DNA of 45,349 nucleotides from an uncultured Collinsella sp. (lineage in GTDB: Bacteria > Actinomycetota > Coriobacteriia > Coriobacteriales > Coriobacteriaceae): positions 1-45,349 of the forward strand of contig UQHT01000023.1 in assembly GCA_900540875.1 (NCBI GenBank). Direction: 5' to 3'. Position numbers and translations under genes: made by a program. Numbering within the stretch: the stretch's first letter is position 1; each line of letters opens with the position of its first letter. Below the pieces are notes generated by a model, which was not told the origin of the DNA, did not search any database, and saw nothing but the letters and a program-made list of their open reading frames with translations. Positions 11,423 to 21,007 of the stretch are shown here, piece after piece.

Positions 11423-13576
11423 TTACTGAACTTTGCTGGCGAACTCGAGGTATTGCATGCGCTGCAGCTTGTCGATCGTCGAGGCGTAGGGGCTGTCTTC
11501 CGATTCCAAGTCGTAGCGCAGCCCGTCGGCACCGAGATAGCCGGCGACATTGATGGTGGGCACATCTGACCTTGTCGCAAGCAGGGCCTTTTGGTAATTG
11601 GTGAGCGGGGCGCCGATCTTATTAAGGGTAATGGCTGCAATCTCGTTTGCCCCGACGGTGTCGTAGACGTTGAGCTCGGTATTGCCGGCGATCTCATAGT
11701 TAGCCCAGACGAGATATGTCGACTGATAGATACGGAAAGCGTGGCTTGCCGTATCTTCCTGAGGGTACAGCTCGTCGTTGAGAGTCGTTGCGGCGCTCGG
11801 CTGATGGTCGCCAAAAAAGACAAGAACAACCGGTCTGCCGATGTTGCGGAGCTCGTTGATAAAGTACTCGAGGTCCCGGTCGGATGCGTTGATGCAGGTG
11901 AGATAGGTGTTGAGCGCGCTGTTGGCGCCTTCGCTGGCTCCCTCGACCCAATAGTTTGTCAGCTCTTCGGCGGGAACGGTGCCATAGTCGTAGCCGCCGT
12001 GATTTTGCATCGTGACGTCAAAGATGAACTGCGGCGCTTCGTCGGTTCTAAGCAGGTCGAGTATCTTGTCGTAGGTGGCGTAGTCGCATACGCCGGCATG
12101 GTAATAGGGCGCACCTTCGAAATCGCCGATTGAAAGAAAGTCTCCAAAGCCCAGCTGCTGATAGATTTTATCTCGATGGTAGTTGACGGGGTTTTGCGGG
12201 TGCATAGCGGTAGTGGTATACCCAAGCTCTTTAAGGTCCTTTGCCAGGCTGTTTACGCCATTCATCTGATACAGCTGATAGGGGATCTTGCCTAATCCGA
12301 CAAAGGCCGTTGTCGCTCCGGTCAAAAATTCGAATTCGGAGTTCGCCGTTCCGCCACCGGCGACCGAAGCGAGCATGGTGCCGCGAACAAGTGTGTCGGG
12401 AAGCGAGTTGTAGAATGCGGGGCCGGAGTACCCGGCCGCCTGGAGCTGCTCAAAGCACGAAAGGTCGCTAAAACTCTCGTTCATGATGGCAACAATCGTC
12501 GGCTTGATTTCATTGAACTGGGCAACGGCCGCCGCGCGCTGTTCGCTCGAGCCATATGTGCTGTCGTAGACGGCGGCGAGCCCCTGCTCGATGCTCTGCG
12601 CCTCATCGGGCGTATAGTCTTCGGGCTTCTCAATGGGCAACTCGTTGACCATTTCGGTGAACGAAGTGATAAAACCCTGAGACGCATACGTGGTGATGGG
12701 CTGCCAACGGTCAAATCCAAAATCCAGCGCCTGCTCCAAGTCGATGTTGGAAAAGCCTGAGAGCCCCACAACGGTCACTAGCAGAAAAGCACAGAGGTTA
12801 GCGGCGATAGCGGGGAAGACATGGGTGGGCGTACGGAGCTTTCGCGGTCGGATGAGCGAAAGAAGCCCCAGGGAAATCTCCAGCAGGGCGAGAGAGGTTA
12901 CGATTCCGGCGGTAAAGGTAAACTCGTATCCCTCGCTCACTTCCATTGCGGTGCCAAGGGCCAAGATATCGCTTGGCAGGATGGCTTCGCCTTTAAACGT
13001 TATGACGAAGTGCTCGGCAATGCCAAGGATGCAGCAGACGACGGGCACGAGGGCCATGACGCCTCCATGACGCTGTCCCAGCAAATAAAGGGAGAGCAGA
13101 ACCGTCGCGAGCAGCCCGACGGAAAACCCGAATGAGTTGGCGGGAATGCGATAGAACGTTTCGTTGCAGGCAATTTCGAGTGAAACGAACGAGAGCGCTG
13201 AAACAGCGGCGATGACAAGGATGTCACGGCAAATACGGGCAACCGTTCCCGTCGCAAGGTCGGTTTGGTCGATAAGTCCCGAAACCAAGGGCTCGACAAG
13301 AAGCATGACGGCGGCAGCACCGAGCGCCGAATAAGAAAGGACCCATAGGGAGCTGCCCTCATTTACGAGCAATTGATTCGTAACCCATGCAGCTACCACG
13401 CCGAGCGGGATGAGGAGCGTCGCGCACCAAAAGACGCGGGCAATGGGTGGCTTTTCGTTGCGTTTGATTGAAAAATACACGCGCACGACGACGGCGGCCA
13501 CGATAAGGACGGCGATGAATATGGGCAGATTGGCCATGTCGCTCGAAGTGATTTCAAGGGGGATATCTTCGGTCAT
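11423..13576 (-). CDS. LTA synthase family protein (sulfatase-fold phosphoglycerol transferase)
   Basis: Membrane enzyme of the LtaS/MdoB type that would transfer phosphoglycerol or a similar group onto a glycolipid or wall glycan outside the cell. The 717-residue protein has a hydrophobic N-terminal half with several membrane spans (about 17-34, 47-68, 77-98, 116-136, 150-190, 222-243, 255-273) and an extracellular sulfatase-fold domain. Metal and catalytic elements seen are NESFSD (Glu367), GGGTANSEFEFLTG with the nucleophile Thr410, NHGGYD (525-530) and FFGDHQPS (Asp590, His591). ATG 13576 has AGAGGA upstream; the frame extends further to 13651 without support. No glycolipid synthase lies nearby, so the polymer made is unknown. 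It stands alone and is divergent from uvrA. Confidence 0.88.
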   Translation of the reverse strand: MTEDIPLEITSSDMANLPIFIAVLIVAAVVVRVYFSIKRNEKPPIARVFWCATLLIPLGVVAAWVTNQLLVNEGSSLWVLSYSALGAAAVMLLVEPLVSGLIDQTDLATGTVARICRDILVIAAVSALSFVSLEIACNETFYRIPANSFGFSVGLLATVLLSLYLLGQRHGGVMALVPVVCCILGIAEHFVITFKGEAILPSDILALGTAMEVSEGYEFTFTAGIVTSLALLEISLGLLSLIRPRKLRTPTHVFPAIAANLCAFLLVTVVGLSGFSNIDLEQALDFGFDRWQPITTYASQGFITSFTEMVNELPIEKPEDYTPDEAQSIEQGLAAVYDSTYGSSEQRAAAVAQFNEIKPTIVAIMNESFSDLSCFEQLQAAGYSGPAFYNSLPDTLVRGTMLASVAGGGTANSEFEFLTGATTAFVGLGKIPYQLYQMNGVNSLAKDLKELGYTTTAMHPQNPVNYHRDKIYQQLGFGDFLSIGDFEGAPYYHAGVCDYATYDKILDLLRTDEAPQFIFDVTMQNHGGYDYGTVPAEELTNYWVEGASEGANSALNTYLTCINASDRDLEYFINELRNIGRPVVLVFFGDHQPSAATTLNDELYPQEDTASHAFRIYQSTYLVWANYEIAGNTELNVYDTVGANEIAAITLNKIGAPLTNYQKALLATRSDVPTINVAGYLGADGLRYDLESEDSPYASTIDKLQRMQYLEFASKVQ

Positions 13577-13694
13577 GGACGTTCCTCTGGTACAGCAAAT
13601 TAAGTTCAGTATTAGATTACTGTAACCTTTCCACGGCATTTCGAGAAACAAAGCGCCCGATACGCAAAGCTAAAGGTCTGCGAATCTTGTATTA

Positions 13695-13708
13695 CGAACA
13701 TCTGTGCG
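13695..13708 (+). promoter_or_regulatory. LexA-like box upstream of uvrA
   Basis: CGAACATCTGTGCG resembles the Gram-positive SOS consensus CGAACRNRYGTTCG at 12 of 14 positions. It lies 62 bases before the uvrA start, in the intergenic region shared with the divergent LTA-synthase-like gene. uvrA is a classical SOS gene, which supports the call. The two mismatches, and the lack of a similar box at uvrB, weaken it. Confidence 0.4.
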
Positions 13709-13769
13709 CGTCGAGTGCGCTAAACTCATCGGCAGTATGATTCGATGCAATAGGAGGCAAGGAGCTTCC

Positions 13770-16649
13770 ATGTCTGATTCTTCTATCGTTATTCGCGGCG
13801 CTCGTGAGCACAACCTCCGTGATATCGATGTTTCCATTCCGCGTGACCAACTCGTGGTCATTACCGGTCTTTCTGGCTCGGGCAAGAGTTCGCTGGCATT
13901 TGACACTATCTATGCCGAGGGCCAGCGTCGATACGTCGAGAGCCTTTCGAGTTATGCGCGCCAGTTCTTGGGCCAGATGGACAAACCCGACTTGGATTCA
14001 ATCGACGGCCTTTCGCCGGCGGTGTCGATCGACCAAAAGACGACGTCTAAAAACCCTCGCTCGACGGTTGGCACCGTAACCGAGATTTATGACTATCTGC
14101 GCCTGCTGTTCGCCCGTGTGGGCACCCCGCACTGTCCCGAATGCGGCCGTGTCATTGAGCGTCAGACGACCGATCAGGTTGCCGACAAGGTCTTGGCGGC
14201 GGGGGAGGGCCGCCGCGCGTTTGTGCTGGCACCGGTGGTACGCGGGCGAAAAGGCGAGTACACCAAACTGTTTGAGGATCTTCGCGCCGAGGGCTTTAGC
14301 CGCGTGCGTGTCGACGGTGAAGTGCGCTCGCTCGACGATCAGATCGATCTGGACAAGAAGTTCAAGCACGATATCGAGGTCGTGGTCGACCGCATCGTGA
14401 TCCGTGAGAACTCTCTGGGCCGTATCGCCGAGTCTGTTGAGCAGGCGACCGCGCTGGCGCACGGCAATGTGAACGTATACTTGCTGCCCGACCGCGACGC
14501 TCCCGAGGGGACCGAAGGCGAGTTGCTGGAGTATTCGCTGGCGTTAGCGTGCCCGGAGCATGGGCACTCCATCGATGACCTGCAGCCGCGTGATTTCTCG
14601 TTCAACGCGCCCTATGGCGCGTGCCCAGAGTGCGATGGCCTGGGCTTTAAGAAGACGGTCGATGCCGAGGCCCTAATCGAAGACCCCTCGAAGTCGATCG
14701 CCGACGGGGTCTTTGGCAGCCTGTTTGGCAACTCTAACTACTATCCGCAGATTTTCGCTGCGGTCTGCAAACACTTTAAGGTGAGCGTCGATACGCCGTG
14801 GGAGGATCTGCCTCCGCGGGTGCGTCGCGCGTTTTTAGACGGCATGGGCGACCAGAAGATTTCGGTCGACTATCAAAAGCTCGATGGGCGCCGCAGCCAG
14901 TGGGACACCAAGTTCTCGGGCGTGCGCAATATCCTGTACGAGCGCTATACCGAGACGACGAATGAGAACACCAAGGCGCGCTTGGAGAAGTACATCCGCG
15001 AGGAGCCGTGCTCGAGCTGCCACGGCGCTCGTTTGCGCCCCGAGATGCTCGCTGTTACCGTAGGCGGTAAGTCCATTTACGAGGTCTGTTGCCTATCGTG
15101 CCGCGAGTCGCTCGAGTTTTTTGAGGGCTTGGAACTCACCGAGCGCCAACAGTTTATCGGCGGGCGCATCGTCAAGGAAATCCTGGAGCGCTTGCGTTTT
15201 CTGGTCGATGTCGGACTCGACTATCTGACCCTCGATCGTGCCTCGGCGACGCTTTCCGGAGGCGAGGCCCAGCGCATTCGCCTGGCAACGCAGATCGGCG
15301 CCGGCCTCATGGGTGTACTGTACATTTTGGACGAGCCATCGATTGGCCTCCATCAGCGTGATAACGAGCGCCTGATCAAGACGCTTGAGCGCCTACGCGA
15401 TATCGGCAATACCGTCATCGTCGTCGAGCATGATGAGGATACGATTCGTGCTGCCGACTATGTGATCGACATGGGCCCCGGTGCGGGCGTGAACGGCGGA
15501 CACGTGGTCGCCGCGGGAACGCCTGCCGATATCATGGCGTGCCCCGATTCGATGACGGGTGCCTACCTGACCGGCAAGCGAATGATTCGGGTTCCCGATG
15601 AACGCCGCAAGCCCGGTCGCGGCTGCCTTAAGATCACGGGCGCCCGCGCCAACAACCTCAAAAACGTTACCGCCAAGATCGAGTTTGGTACGCTTACGGT
15701 CGTTACCGGCGTGTCGGGATCGGGTAAGAGCTCCCTGGTTACCGACACCATCGCACCTGCCCTTACGAATGCCATTCACCGTTCGACGCGCCCTGTGGGT
15801 CCGTACAAAAAGCTCGAGGGTATCGAGTGCATCGATAAGGTGATCGACATTGACCAGTCGCCGATTGGCCGCACGCCGCGTTCCAATCCCGCTACGTACA
15901 TTGGCCTGTGGGATGATCTGCGCGCGCTGTTTGCGAGCACACCGGAGTCGAAGGCACGCGGCTACTCGCCGGGACGTTTCTCCTTTAACGTGAGTGGCGG
16001 GCGCTGTGAGGCGTGCAAGGGCGACGGACAAATTAAGATCGAGATGCACTTCCTTCCCGATATCTATGTCCCCTGTGAGGTCTGCGGCGGCAAACGCTAT
16101 AACCGCGAGACGCTTGAGGTCACCTACCGTGGTAAGACCATCTCGGACGTGCTCGACATGAGCGTCACCGAGGCACTGGCCTTCTTTGGGAATATCCCGC
16201 AGATTAAGCGCAAGCTCCAGACGCTGTACGATGTAGGCTTGGGCTACGTGAGCCTGGGCCAGCCCGCTACGACGCTCTCGGGCGGCGAGGCGCAGCGTGT
16301 GAAGCTCGCCAAGGAGCTTCATCGACGCCAGACGGGCAAGACGTTCTATATTTTGGATGAGCCGACGACTGGCCTTCATTTTGAGGACGTCCGCCAGCTG
16401 CTCGATGTGCTGCAGCGCTTGGTCGATGCGGGCAACACGGTGCTGGTGATTGAACACAACCTTGATGTCATCAAGGTTGCCGACCGCCTGATCGATATGG
16501 GCCCCGAGGGCGGTAACGGCGGCGGAACCGTCGTGGTTTCGGGCACACCGGAGCAGGTTGCGGACTGTCCGCAGAGTTATACGGGCAAGTTTTTGGCGCC
16601 GTTGCTCAGGCGTGACCGGGAGCGTCAGGCTCAACTTGATGCTCAATAA
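13770..16649 (+). CDS. uvrA: Excinuclease ABC subunit A (UvrA)
   Basis: Damage-sensing ATPase of nucleotide excision repair; as a dimer it scans DNA and loads UvrB. The 959-residue protein has the tandem ABC layout: Walker A GLSGSGKS (33-40), signature LSGGEAQRIRLA (near 493), second Walker A GVSGSGKS (near 647) and second signature LSGGEAQRVKLA (near 835). Zinc-binding pairs are visible as CPECG, CPECDGLGF, CSSCHG and CEACKGDG...CEVCGGKRY. Length matches the family (about 940-960). ATG 13770 has both AGGAGG and AAGGAG upstream; the frame from 13704 is rejected. A LexA-like box lies upstream. Confidence 0.97.
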   Translation: MSDSSIVIRGAREHNLRDIDVSIPRDQLVVITGLSGSGKSSLAFDTIYAEGQRRYVESLSSYARQFLGQMDKPDLDSIDGLSPAVSIDQKTTSKNPRSTVGTVTEIYDYLRLLFARVGTPHCPECGRVIERQTTDQVADKVLAAGEGRRAFVLAPVVRGRKGEYTKLFEDLRAEGFSRVRVDGEVRSLDDQIDLDKKFKHDIEVVVDRIVIRENSLGRIAESVEQATALAHGNVNVYLLPDRDAPEGTEGELLEYSLALACPEHGHSIDDLQPRDFSFNAPYGACPECDGLGFKKTVDAEALIEDPSKSIADGVFGSLFGNSNYYPQIFAAVCKHFKVSVDTPWEDLPPRVRRAFLDGMGDQKISVDYQKLDGRRSQWDTKFSGVRNILYERYTETTNENTKARLEKYIREEPCSSCHGARLRPEMLAVTVGGKSIYEVCCLSCRESLEFFEGLELTERQQFIGGRIVKEILERLRFLVDVGLDYLTLDRASATLSGGEAQRIRLATQIGAGLMGVLYILDEPSIGLHQRDNERLIKTLERLRDIGNTVIVVEHDEDTIRAADYVIDMGPGAGVNGGHVVAAGTPADIMACPDSMTGAYLTGKRMIRVPDERRKPGRGCLKITGARANNLKNVTAKIEFGTLTVVTGVSGSGKSSLVTDTIAPALTNAIHRSTRPVGPYKKLEGIECIDKVIDIDQSPIGRTPRSNPATYIGLWDDLRALFASTPESKARGYSPGRFSFNVSGGRCEACKGDGQIKIEMHFLPDIYVPCEVCGGKRYNRETLEVTYRGKTISDVLDMSVTEALAFFGNIPQIKRKLQTLYDVGLGYVSLGQPATTLSGGEAQRVKLAKELHRRQTGKTFYILDEPTTGLHFEDVRQLLDVLQRLVDAGNTVLVIEHNLDVIKVADRLIDMGPEGGNGGGTVVVSGTPEQVADCPQSYTGKFLAPLLRRDRERQAQLDAQ

Positions 16650-16669
16650 ATAGGCGATTCAGTTTATGG

Positions 16670-16706
16670 GCGCCATCGACTCCTTGTGATTCGATGGCGC
16701 TTGCTG
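16670..16706 (+). terminator. Hairpin after uvrA, probable weak terminator
   Basis: GCGCCATCGA (16670-16679) pairs perfectly with TCGATGGCGC (16691-16700) over an 11-base loop. The following TTGCTGTG is only weakly T-rich, so termination may be partial. Confidence 0.55.
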
Positions 16707-16781
16707 TGTCGAAGTGACGTATGCAGCCGAATTGGACATATACTTAATCCTTGCGTCCGAATGCGAGGGAAAGGATATGCC

Positions 16782-17282
16782 ATGGCAAAGGCTGTAAAGA
16801 CGCCAAAAACCAATGCGATGCGCGAGCTGGAAAGCGCCGGCATTTCCTATGTTCTACATACGTACGAAGACGATGGTGATGAGTCGGCGGGCCTGGGGGT
16901 CGCGATTTCGGAGCAGCTTGGCGAGGAGCCCGGACAAGGATTTAAGACCTTGGTCTGCGTGACGCCGTCCAACGACCATGTCGTGTGCTGCATCCCTGTT
17001 GCCGACGAGCTCGATCTAAAGTCCGCCGCGCGTGCCGCGGGGGAGAAGTCCTTGGCCATGATGCATGTGAAGGATTTGCTTGCGGCGACTGGCTACGTTC
17101 GCGGCGGCTGCAGTCCGGTCGGTATGAAAAAACGCTACCGGACGCTCATTGATGAGACATGTGTCCTTTGGGATACCATTTTTATTTCGGGAGGCAAGCG
17201 TGGTTATCAGCTTGAGCTTGCACCCGATGATTTAATTGCATTTTGCGGGGCGACGGTCGCCCCGATTACGAGAGAGGACTGA
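16782..17282 (+). CDS. ybaK: Cys-tRNA(Pro)/Cys-tRNA(Cys) deacylase, YbaK/EbsC type
   Basis: Trans-editing hydrolase of the YbaK family that clears mischarged Cys-tRNA(Pro). The 166-residue protein has the conserved FKTLV with the family's key lysine (Lys55) and the glycine-rich GYVRGGCSPVG loop (104-114). Length is typical (about 155-165). ATG 16782 follows GGGAAAGGA; the upstream frame to 16686 lacks a ribosome binding site. It ends three bases before murJ, so the two genes probably form one transcript with uvrC. Confidence 0.9.
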   Translation: MAKAVKTPKTNAMRELESAGISYVLHTYEDDGDESAGLGVAISEQLGEEPGQGFKTLVCVTPSNDHVVCCIPVADELDLKSAARAAGEKSLAMMHVKDLLAATGYVRGGCSPVGMKKRYRTLIDETCVLWDTIFISGGKRGYQLELAPDDLIAFCGATVAPITRED

Positions 17283-17285
17283 GCG

Positions 17286-18968
17286 ATGCCGCAGGAAGAA
17301 TTGAAGTGCGGAGCTCATTTTGCAAAAGAATCTGCGCCTCAGACACCCTCATCCGAAGCTTCTTCGTCGCGAGATGGCACTGATGATATGGGCTCGTCGG
17401 ACTACTCCACGGTTGGTCGTTCCGCCGGGCTTATGACCATCCTGACCATCGTGTCTCGCGTCACCGGCTTTATCCGCACATGGGCAATGGCGGCCGCTAT
17501 CGGCATGTCGCTGCTCTCGTCCTCCTATCAGGTCGCCAACAACCTGCCCAATATGCTCTACGAACTCGTGATGGGCGGCATGCTCGTGACGGCGTTTTTG
17601 CCCGTGTACATGGGCGTGAGGCGTGAGCAGGGTCGCGAGGCCTCGAACGAGTACGTGGGCAACCTGCTCGGTATTCTGCTATTGGTGCTGGGTGGCATTT
17701 CGTTGCTGGGGACCGTGTTCGCTCCGGGCTTTATTTGGACGCAATCGTTCCTTTCGGGTGACGGCGGCAGCATGGATACCGCTGCGTTCATGTTCCGTTT
17801 CTTCGCCATCCAGATTCTGTTTTATGGTTTGGGCTCGGTGTTCTCGGGCGTTCTCAACGCACACCGCGACTACTTCTGGTCGACGTTTGCCCCGGTCCTC
17901 AACAATGTGATCGTCATTGCGAGCTTTATGGGCTTTGCGCCCGTGTCCGCACAGTTTGGCGAACGTGCCGGCATCATCTTGATTGCGGCCGGTACGACCC
18001 TCGGTGTCTTTGTTCAGATGGCTTGTCAGATCCCCGCGCTTGGCAAGCACGGCGTGCATCCCCATATCCATATCGACTTTAAGGACCCCGCACTGCGCCA
18101 GACGATTGCGCTCGGTATCCCGACGCTGCTCGCTACGGTGTGCATGTTTGTCTCGACTTCTATCACGAACGCTGCCGCGCTGGTGGTCCAGCCCGAGACC
18201 GGTCCTTCCGTCATCGCCTATGCGCGCCTGTGGTACACGCTGCCCTACGCGCTGATTGCCGCCTCGCTTTCGACGGCGCTCTATACCGAGCTCTCTCACG
18301 ACGCACAGGAGAAGGATTACGACAGCGTTCGCACGGGCATTTCGCGTGGCGTCGCCCAGATGCTGTTCTTCCTGGTTCCGTTCGCGCTGTACCTGATTGT
18401 CTTCGCGCGTCCGCTCAACATGATCTACTGCGCTGGCAAGTTCGATGAGTCCGGCGTGGCGCTGGTGTCCGAGTTCCTTGTCTACCTGGCGTTCTCGCTG
18501 CCGCTCTACGGCGTGGTCGTGCTGATGCAGAAGAGCTTCTCTGCCTTGCTCGACATGAAGCCCTATAGCCGCTATTGCCTGTATTCCGCCATCGGCCAGG
18601 CCGGCTCGGTTCTGCTGTTTGGCGTTGTGCTGGGCTTCGGTATGCCGGCAATCGCGCTTTCGTATGTCGTCGACTACGTGATCTTGGTCGGTTGCTCGCT
18701 GTGGTGGCTGCGTCGTCGTCTGCGTGGTCTTCAGGTTAAATCTATCCTGCATGGCGGTTTCTTTGGCCTTTTGCTCGGTGGCCTGGGTGCTGCCGCAGGC
18801 GCCGGCGTCATGTGGGCGCTTGAGCACTTTGTCGGGGCACTTGGCGGCTCGATTCTGATTACTCTTGGCTACGTTTGCGTTGCGGGTGTCGTCTCGCTTG
18901 CTGTTACCTTTGGCCTTGCCGTCGTCCTTAAGATGCCCGAGGTCTCGGCGCTGATTCGTCGCAAGTAG
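17286..18968 (+). CDS. murJ: Lipid II flippase MurJ (MviN family)
   Basis: Polytopic membrane protein of the MOP exporter superfamily that moves lipid II to the outer membrane face for peptidoglycan synthesis. The 560-residue protein starts with about 40 hydrophilic, Ser-rich residues, then TILTIVSRVTGFIRTWAMA, the N-terminal MviN signature. ANNLPNMLYELVMGGML follows, and regularly spaced hydrophobic segments consistent with about 14 spans continue to the C-terminus. The ATG at 17286 follows AGAGAGGA. A later in-frame Met (residue 35) would remove the polar tail but has no ribosome binding site. It is adjacent to uvrC with no gap. Confidence 0.92.
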   Translation: MPQEELKCGAHFAKESAPQTPSSEASSSRDGTDDMGSSDYSTVGRSAGLMTILTIVSRVTGFIRTWAMAAAIGMSLLSSSYQVANNLPNMLYELVMGGMLVTAFLPVYMGVRREQGREASNEYVGNLLGILLLVLGGISLLGTVFAPGFIWTQSFLSGDGGSMDTAAFMFRFFAIQILFYGLGSVFSGVLNAHRDYFWSTFAPVLNNVIVIASFMGFAPVSAQFGERAGIILIAAGTTLGVFVQMACQIPALGKHGVHPHIHIDFKDPALRQTIALGIPTLLATVCMFVSTSITNAAALVVQPETGPSVIAYARLWYTLPYALIAASLSTALYTELSHDAQEKDYDSVRTGISRGVAQMLFFLVPFALYLIVFARPLNMIYCAGKFDESGVALVSEFLVYLAFSLPLYGVVVLMQKSFSALLDMKPYSRYCLYSAIGQAGSVLLFGVVLGFGMPAIALSYVVDYVILVGCSLWWLRRRLRGLQVKSILHGGFFGLLLGGLGAAAGAGVMWALEHFVGALGGSILITLGYVCVAGVVSLAVTFGLAVVLKMPEVSALIRRK

Positions 18969-20915
18969 GTGCGCGTGGCCGGTCACGACAACATTCCAAC
19001 GCTTGCCGAGCAGGTTTCGCGCGTTCCCACGCAGCCCGGCTGCTACCTTTGGAAAGACGCCAAGGGCGATGTCATCTACGTGGGCAAGGCGAAAAACCTG
19101 CGCGCCCGTATGCGTCAGTACGTGACGCTGCAGGACGAGCGCCAGAAGATCCCGCTGATGATGCAGCTGGTGGCGAGCTTTGACTATATCGTGGTGGAGA
19201 CCGAGCACGAGGCGTTGGTGCTCGAGCGCAATTTGATTGGTCAGTACCATCCGTACTTTAACGTCGACCTCAAGGATGACAAGAGCTACCCCTTTATCGC
19301 CATTACAAAGGGCGACCTGTATCCCGCTATCAAATACACGCGTGAGCGTCATAAGCCGGGAACGCGCTATTTTGGACCTTATACCGATAGCCGCGCGGCA
19401 CGTGAGACGATAGATACGCTGCGCAAGGTTATCCCCATCTGCTCCGCATCCTGTGCGGAGTGGCGTCGTTGTCGCCGTATCGTCGAGTCCCACAAGGGCG
19501 AGGAAGACATCGTCAATATGATTTGCGCGCAAAACGGGCGCCCCTGCTTTGACTACCATGTCGGGCGCGGCCCGGGTGCGTGTGTCGGCGTGATTTCCCC
19601 GGCAGACTATGCCAAGAACGTCAAGCGTGTCGAGCGCTTTTTGTCGGGCCATCGCAAGGATGTCGTCGATGAGCTGACCTCCGAGATGACGGATGCCGCT
19701 GAGGCGCTCGACTTTGAGCGCGCGGCACGCGTCAAACGTCGTTTGGAGGTCATCAGGGGTCTGGACGATCGTCAGCAAGTCGTTTTTCCCTCCAGTGTCG
19801 ATATAGATGTCATCGGTTTCTATCGCGAGGAGACCATCTCCGCCGCTTGCGTCTTCGTCGTTCGCGAGGGCCGAACAGTTCGCACCTGCGAGTTCATTCT
19901 CGACAAGGGTCTTGATGTTGACGAGGAAGAGCTCCAGTCGGGCTTTCTTAAGCGCTATTACGACGAGACGGCTGATATTCCAGCTGAGGTCAACCTTTCC
20001 GTCGATCTTGAGGATGCGGAAGCGCTGGGGGAGTGGCTTGCGGGCAAGCGTGAGCGTTCCTGCCATCTCCATAGGCCGCAGCGTGGCGAAAAGCACCGTC
20101 TGCTCGATATGGCATCCAAAAATGCGCGCCATGCCCTCATGCGCTACATGATGCGAACGGGGTACGCTGACGACCGCACCAATCAAGCGCTCCTGGAGCT
20201 CGAAAGTGCGTTGGCGCTGCCATCGCCGCCGTTGCGTATCGAGTGCTTCGATATCTCTACACTGCATGGCACCTTTACGGTCGCCTCGATGGTGGTGTTT
20301 ACCAACGGGCGCGCCGACAAGAGTCAGTATCGTCGTTTTAAAATTCAGGCCGAATTGGACGAGGCAAACGACTTCGTGTCGATGTCCGAGGTTTTGGGAC
20401 GACGTTATGCTCCCGAGCGCATGGCCGACGAGCGCTTTGGCTCGCGCCCCGATTTGCTCGTTGTCGATGGCGGTAAGCCGCAATTGACCGCTGCGATCAA
20501 GCAACTTGAGGCTCTTGGGCTCGATATACCAGTTTGTGGCTTGGCAAAGGCCGATGAGGAAGTTTTTGTGCCTTGGGACGAGACTCCCGTCGTGCTGCCG
20601 ACCGGGTCCGCGTCGCTCTATCTAATTAAACAGGTGCGCGATGAATCGCACCGTTTTGCCATCACGTTCCATCGCGAATTGCGCGATAAAGCCATGACGG
20701 TTTCGGTACTCGATGACGTTCCAGGCGTGGGACCCACCAGAAAACGTGCCCTTATGCGCCATTTTGGCTCGATGAAGCGTTTGCGCGCGGCGAGCGAGCA
20801 AGAGATCGCGGAAGTTCGAGGCATTCCTGCCGATGTCGCCAAAGCGGTTCACGAGGCGCTCGTTGCATGGAATGCCGAGCGCGCCGAGGCGGCGGCAAAG
20901 CAATCCGAAAACTAA
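18969..20915 (+). CDS. uvrC: Excinuclease ABC subunit C (UvrC)
   Basis: Dual-incision nuclease of nucleotide excision repair. The 648-residue protein has an N-terminal GIY-YIG domain (GCYLW at 24-28 and IYVGKAKNLRARM) for the 3' cut, a UVR motif (about 220-257) that binds UvrB, an RNase H-like domain with LLVVDGGKPQL (Asp near 500) for the 5' cut, and C-terminal helix-hairpin-helix repeats VPGVGPTRKRALMRHFGS and VRGIPADVA. Translation begins at GTG 18969, directly abutting the murJ stop; a second GTG two codons later (18975) is an equally plausible start because AAGTAGG would then be better spaced. In many actinobacteria uvrC is followed by rapZ; here the nan locus intervenes. Confidence 0.96.
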   Translation: MRVAGHDNIPTLAEQVSRVPTQPGCYLWKDAKGDVIYVGKAKNLRARMRQYVTLQDERQKIPLMMQLVASFDYIVVETEHEALVLERNLIGQYHPYFNVDLKDDKSYPFIAITKGDLYPAIKYTRERHKPGTRYFGPYTDSRAARETIDTLRKVIPICSASCAEWRRCRRIVESHKGEEDIVNMICAQNGRPCFDYHVGRGPGACVGVISPADYAKNVKRVERFLSGHRKDVVDELTSEMTDAAEALDFERAARVKRRLEVIRGLDDRQQVVFPSSVDIDVIGFYREETISAACVFVVREGRTVRTCEFILDKGLDVDEEELQSGFLKRYYDETADIPAEVNLSVDLEDAEALGEWLAGKRERSCHLHRPQRGEKHRLLDMASKNARHALMRYMMRTGYADDRTNQALLELESALALPSPPLRIECFDISTLHGTFTVASMVVFTNGRADKSQYRRFKIQAELDEANDFVSMSEVLGRRYAPERMADERFGSRPDLLVVDGGKPQLTAAIKQLEALGLDIPVCGLAKADEEVFVPWDETPVVLPTGSASLYLIKQVRDESHRFAITFHRELRDKAMTVSVLDDVPGVGPTRKRALMRHFGSMKRLRAASEQEIAEVRGIPADVAKAVHEALVAWNAERAEAAAKQSEN

Positions 20916-20940
20916 ACACGCCTCTAAACAACTGATATAC

Positions 20941-20970
20941 ATGATTGCGTGATTTTCAATCATTTATTTC
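20941..20970 (+). terminator. Weak AT-rich hairpin after uvrC
   Basis: ATGATTG (20941-20947) pairs with CAATCAT (20957-20963) and is followed by TTATTTC. The stem is short and AT-rich, so this is a tentative terminator for the murJ-uvrC transcript. Confidence 0.4.
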
Positions 20971-21007
20971 ACGGCGATTACCAGCCGATTTCGGGTTTAA
21001 TTAACGC

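Noticed and set aside
17679..20504. A 941-codon minus-strand open frame opposite murJ and uvrC
   Set aside because: Same GC-skew artefact; the + strand genes have complete domain sets and the antisense translation has none.
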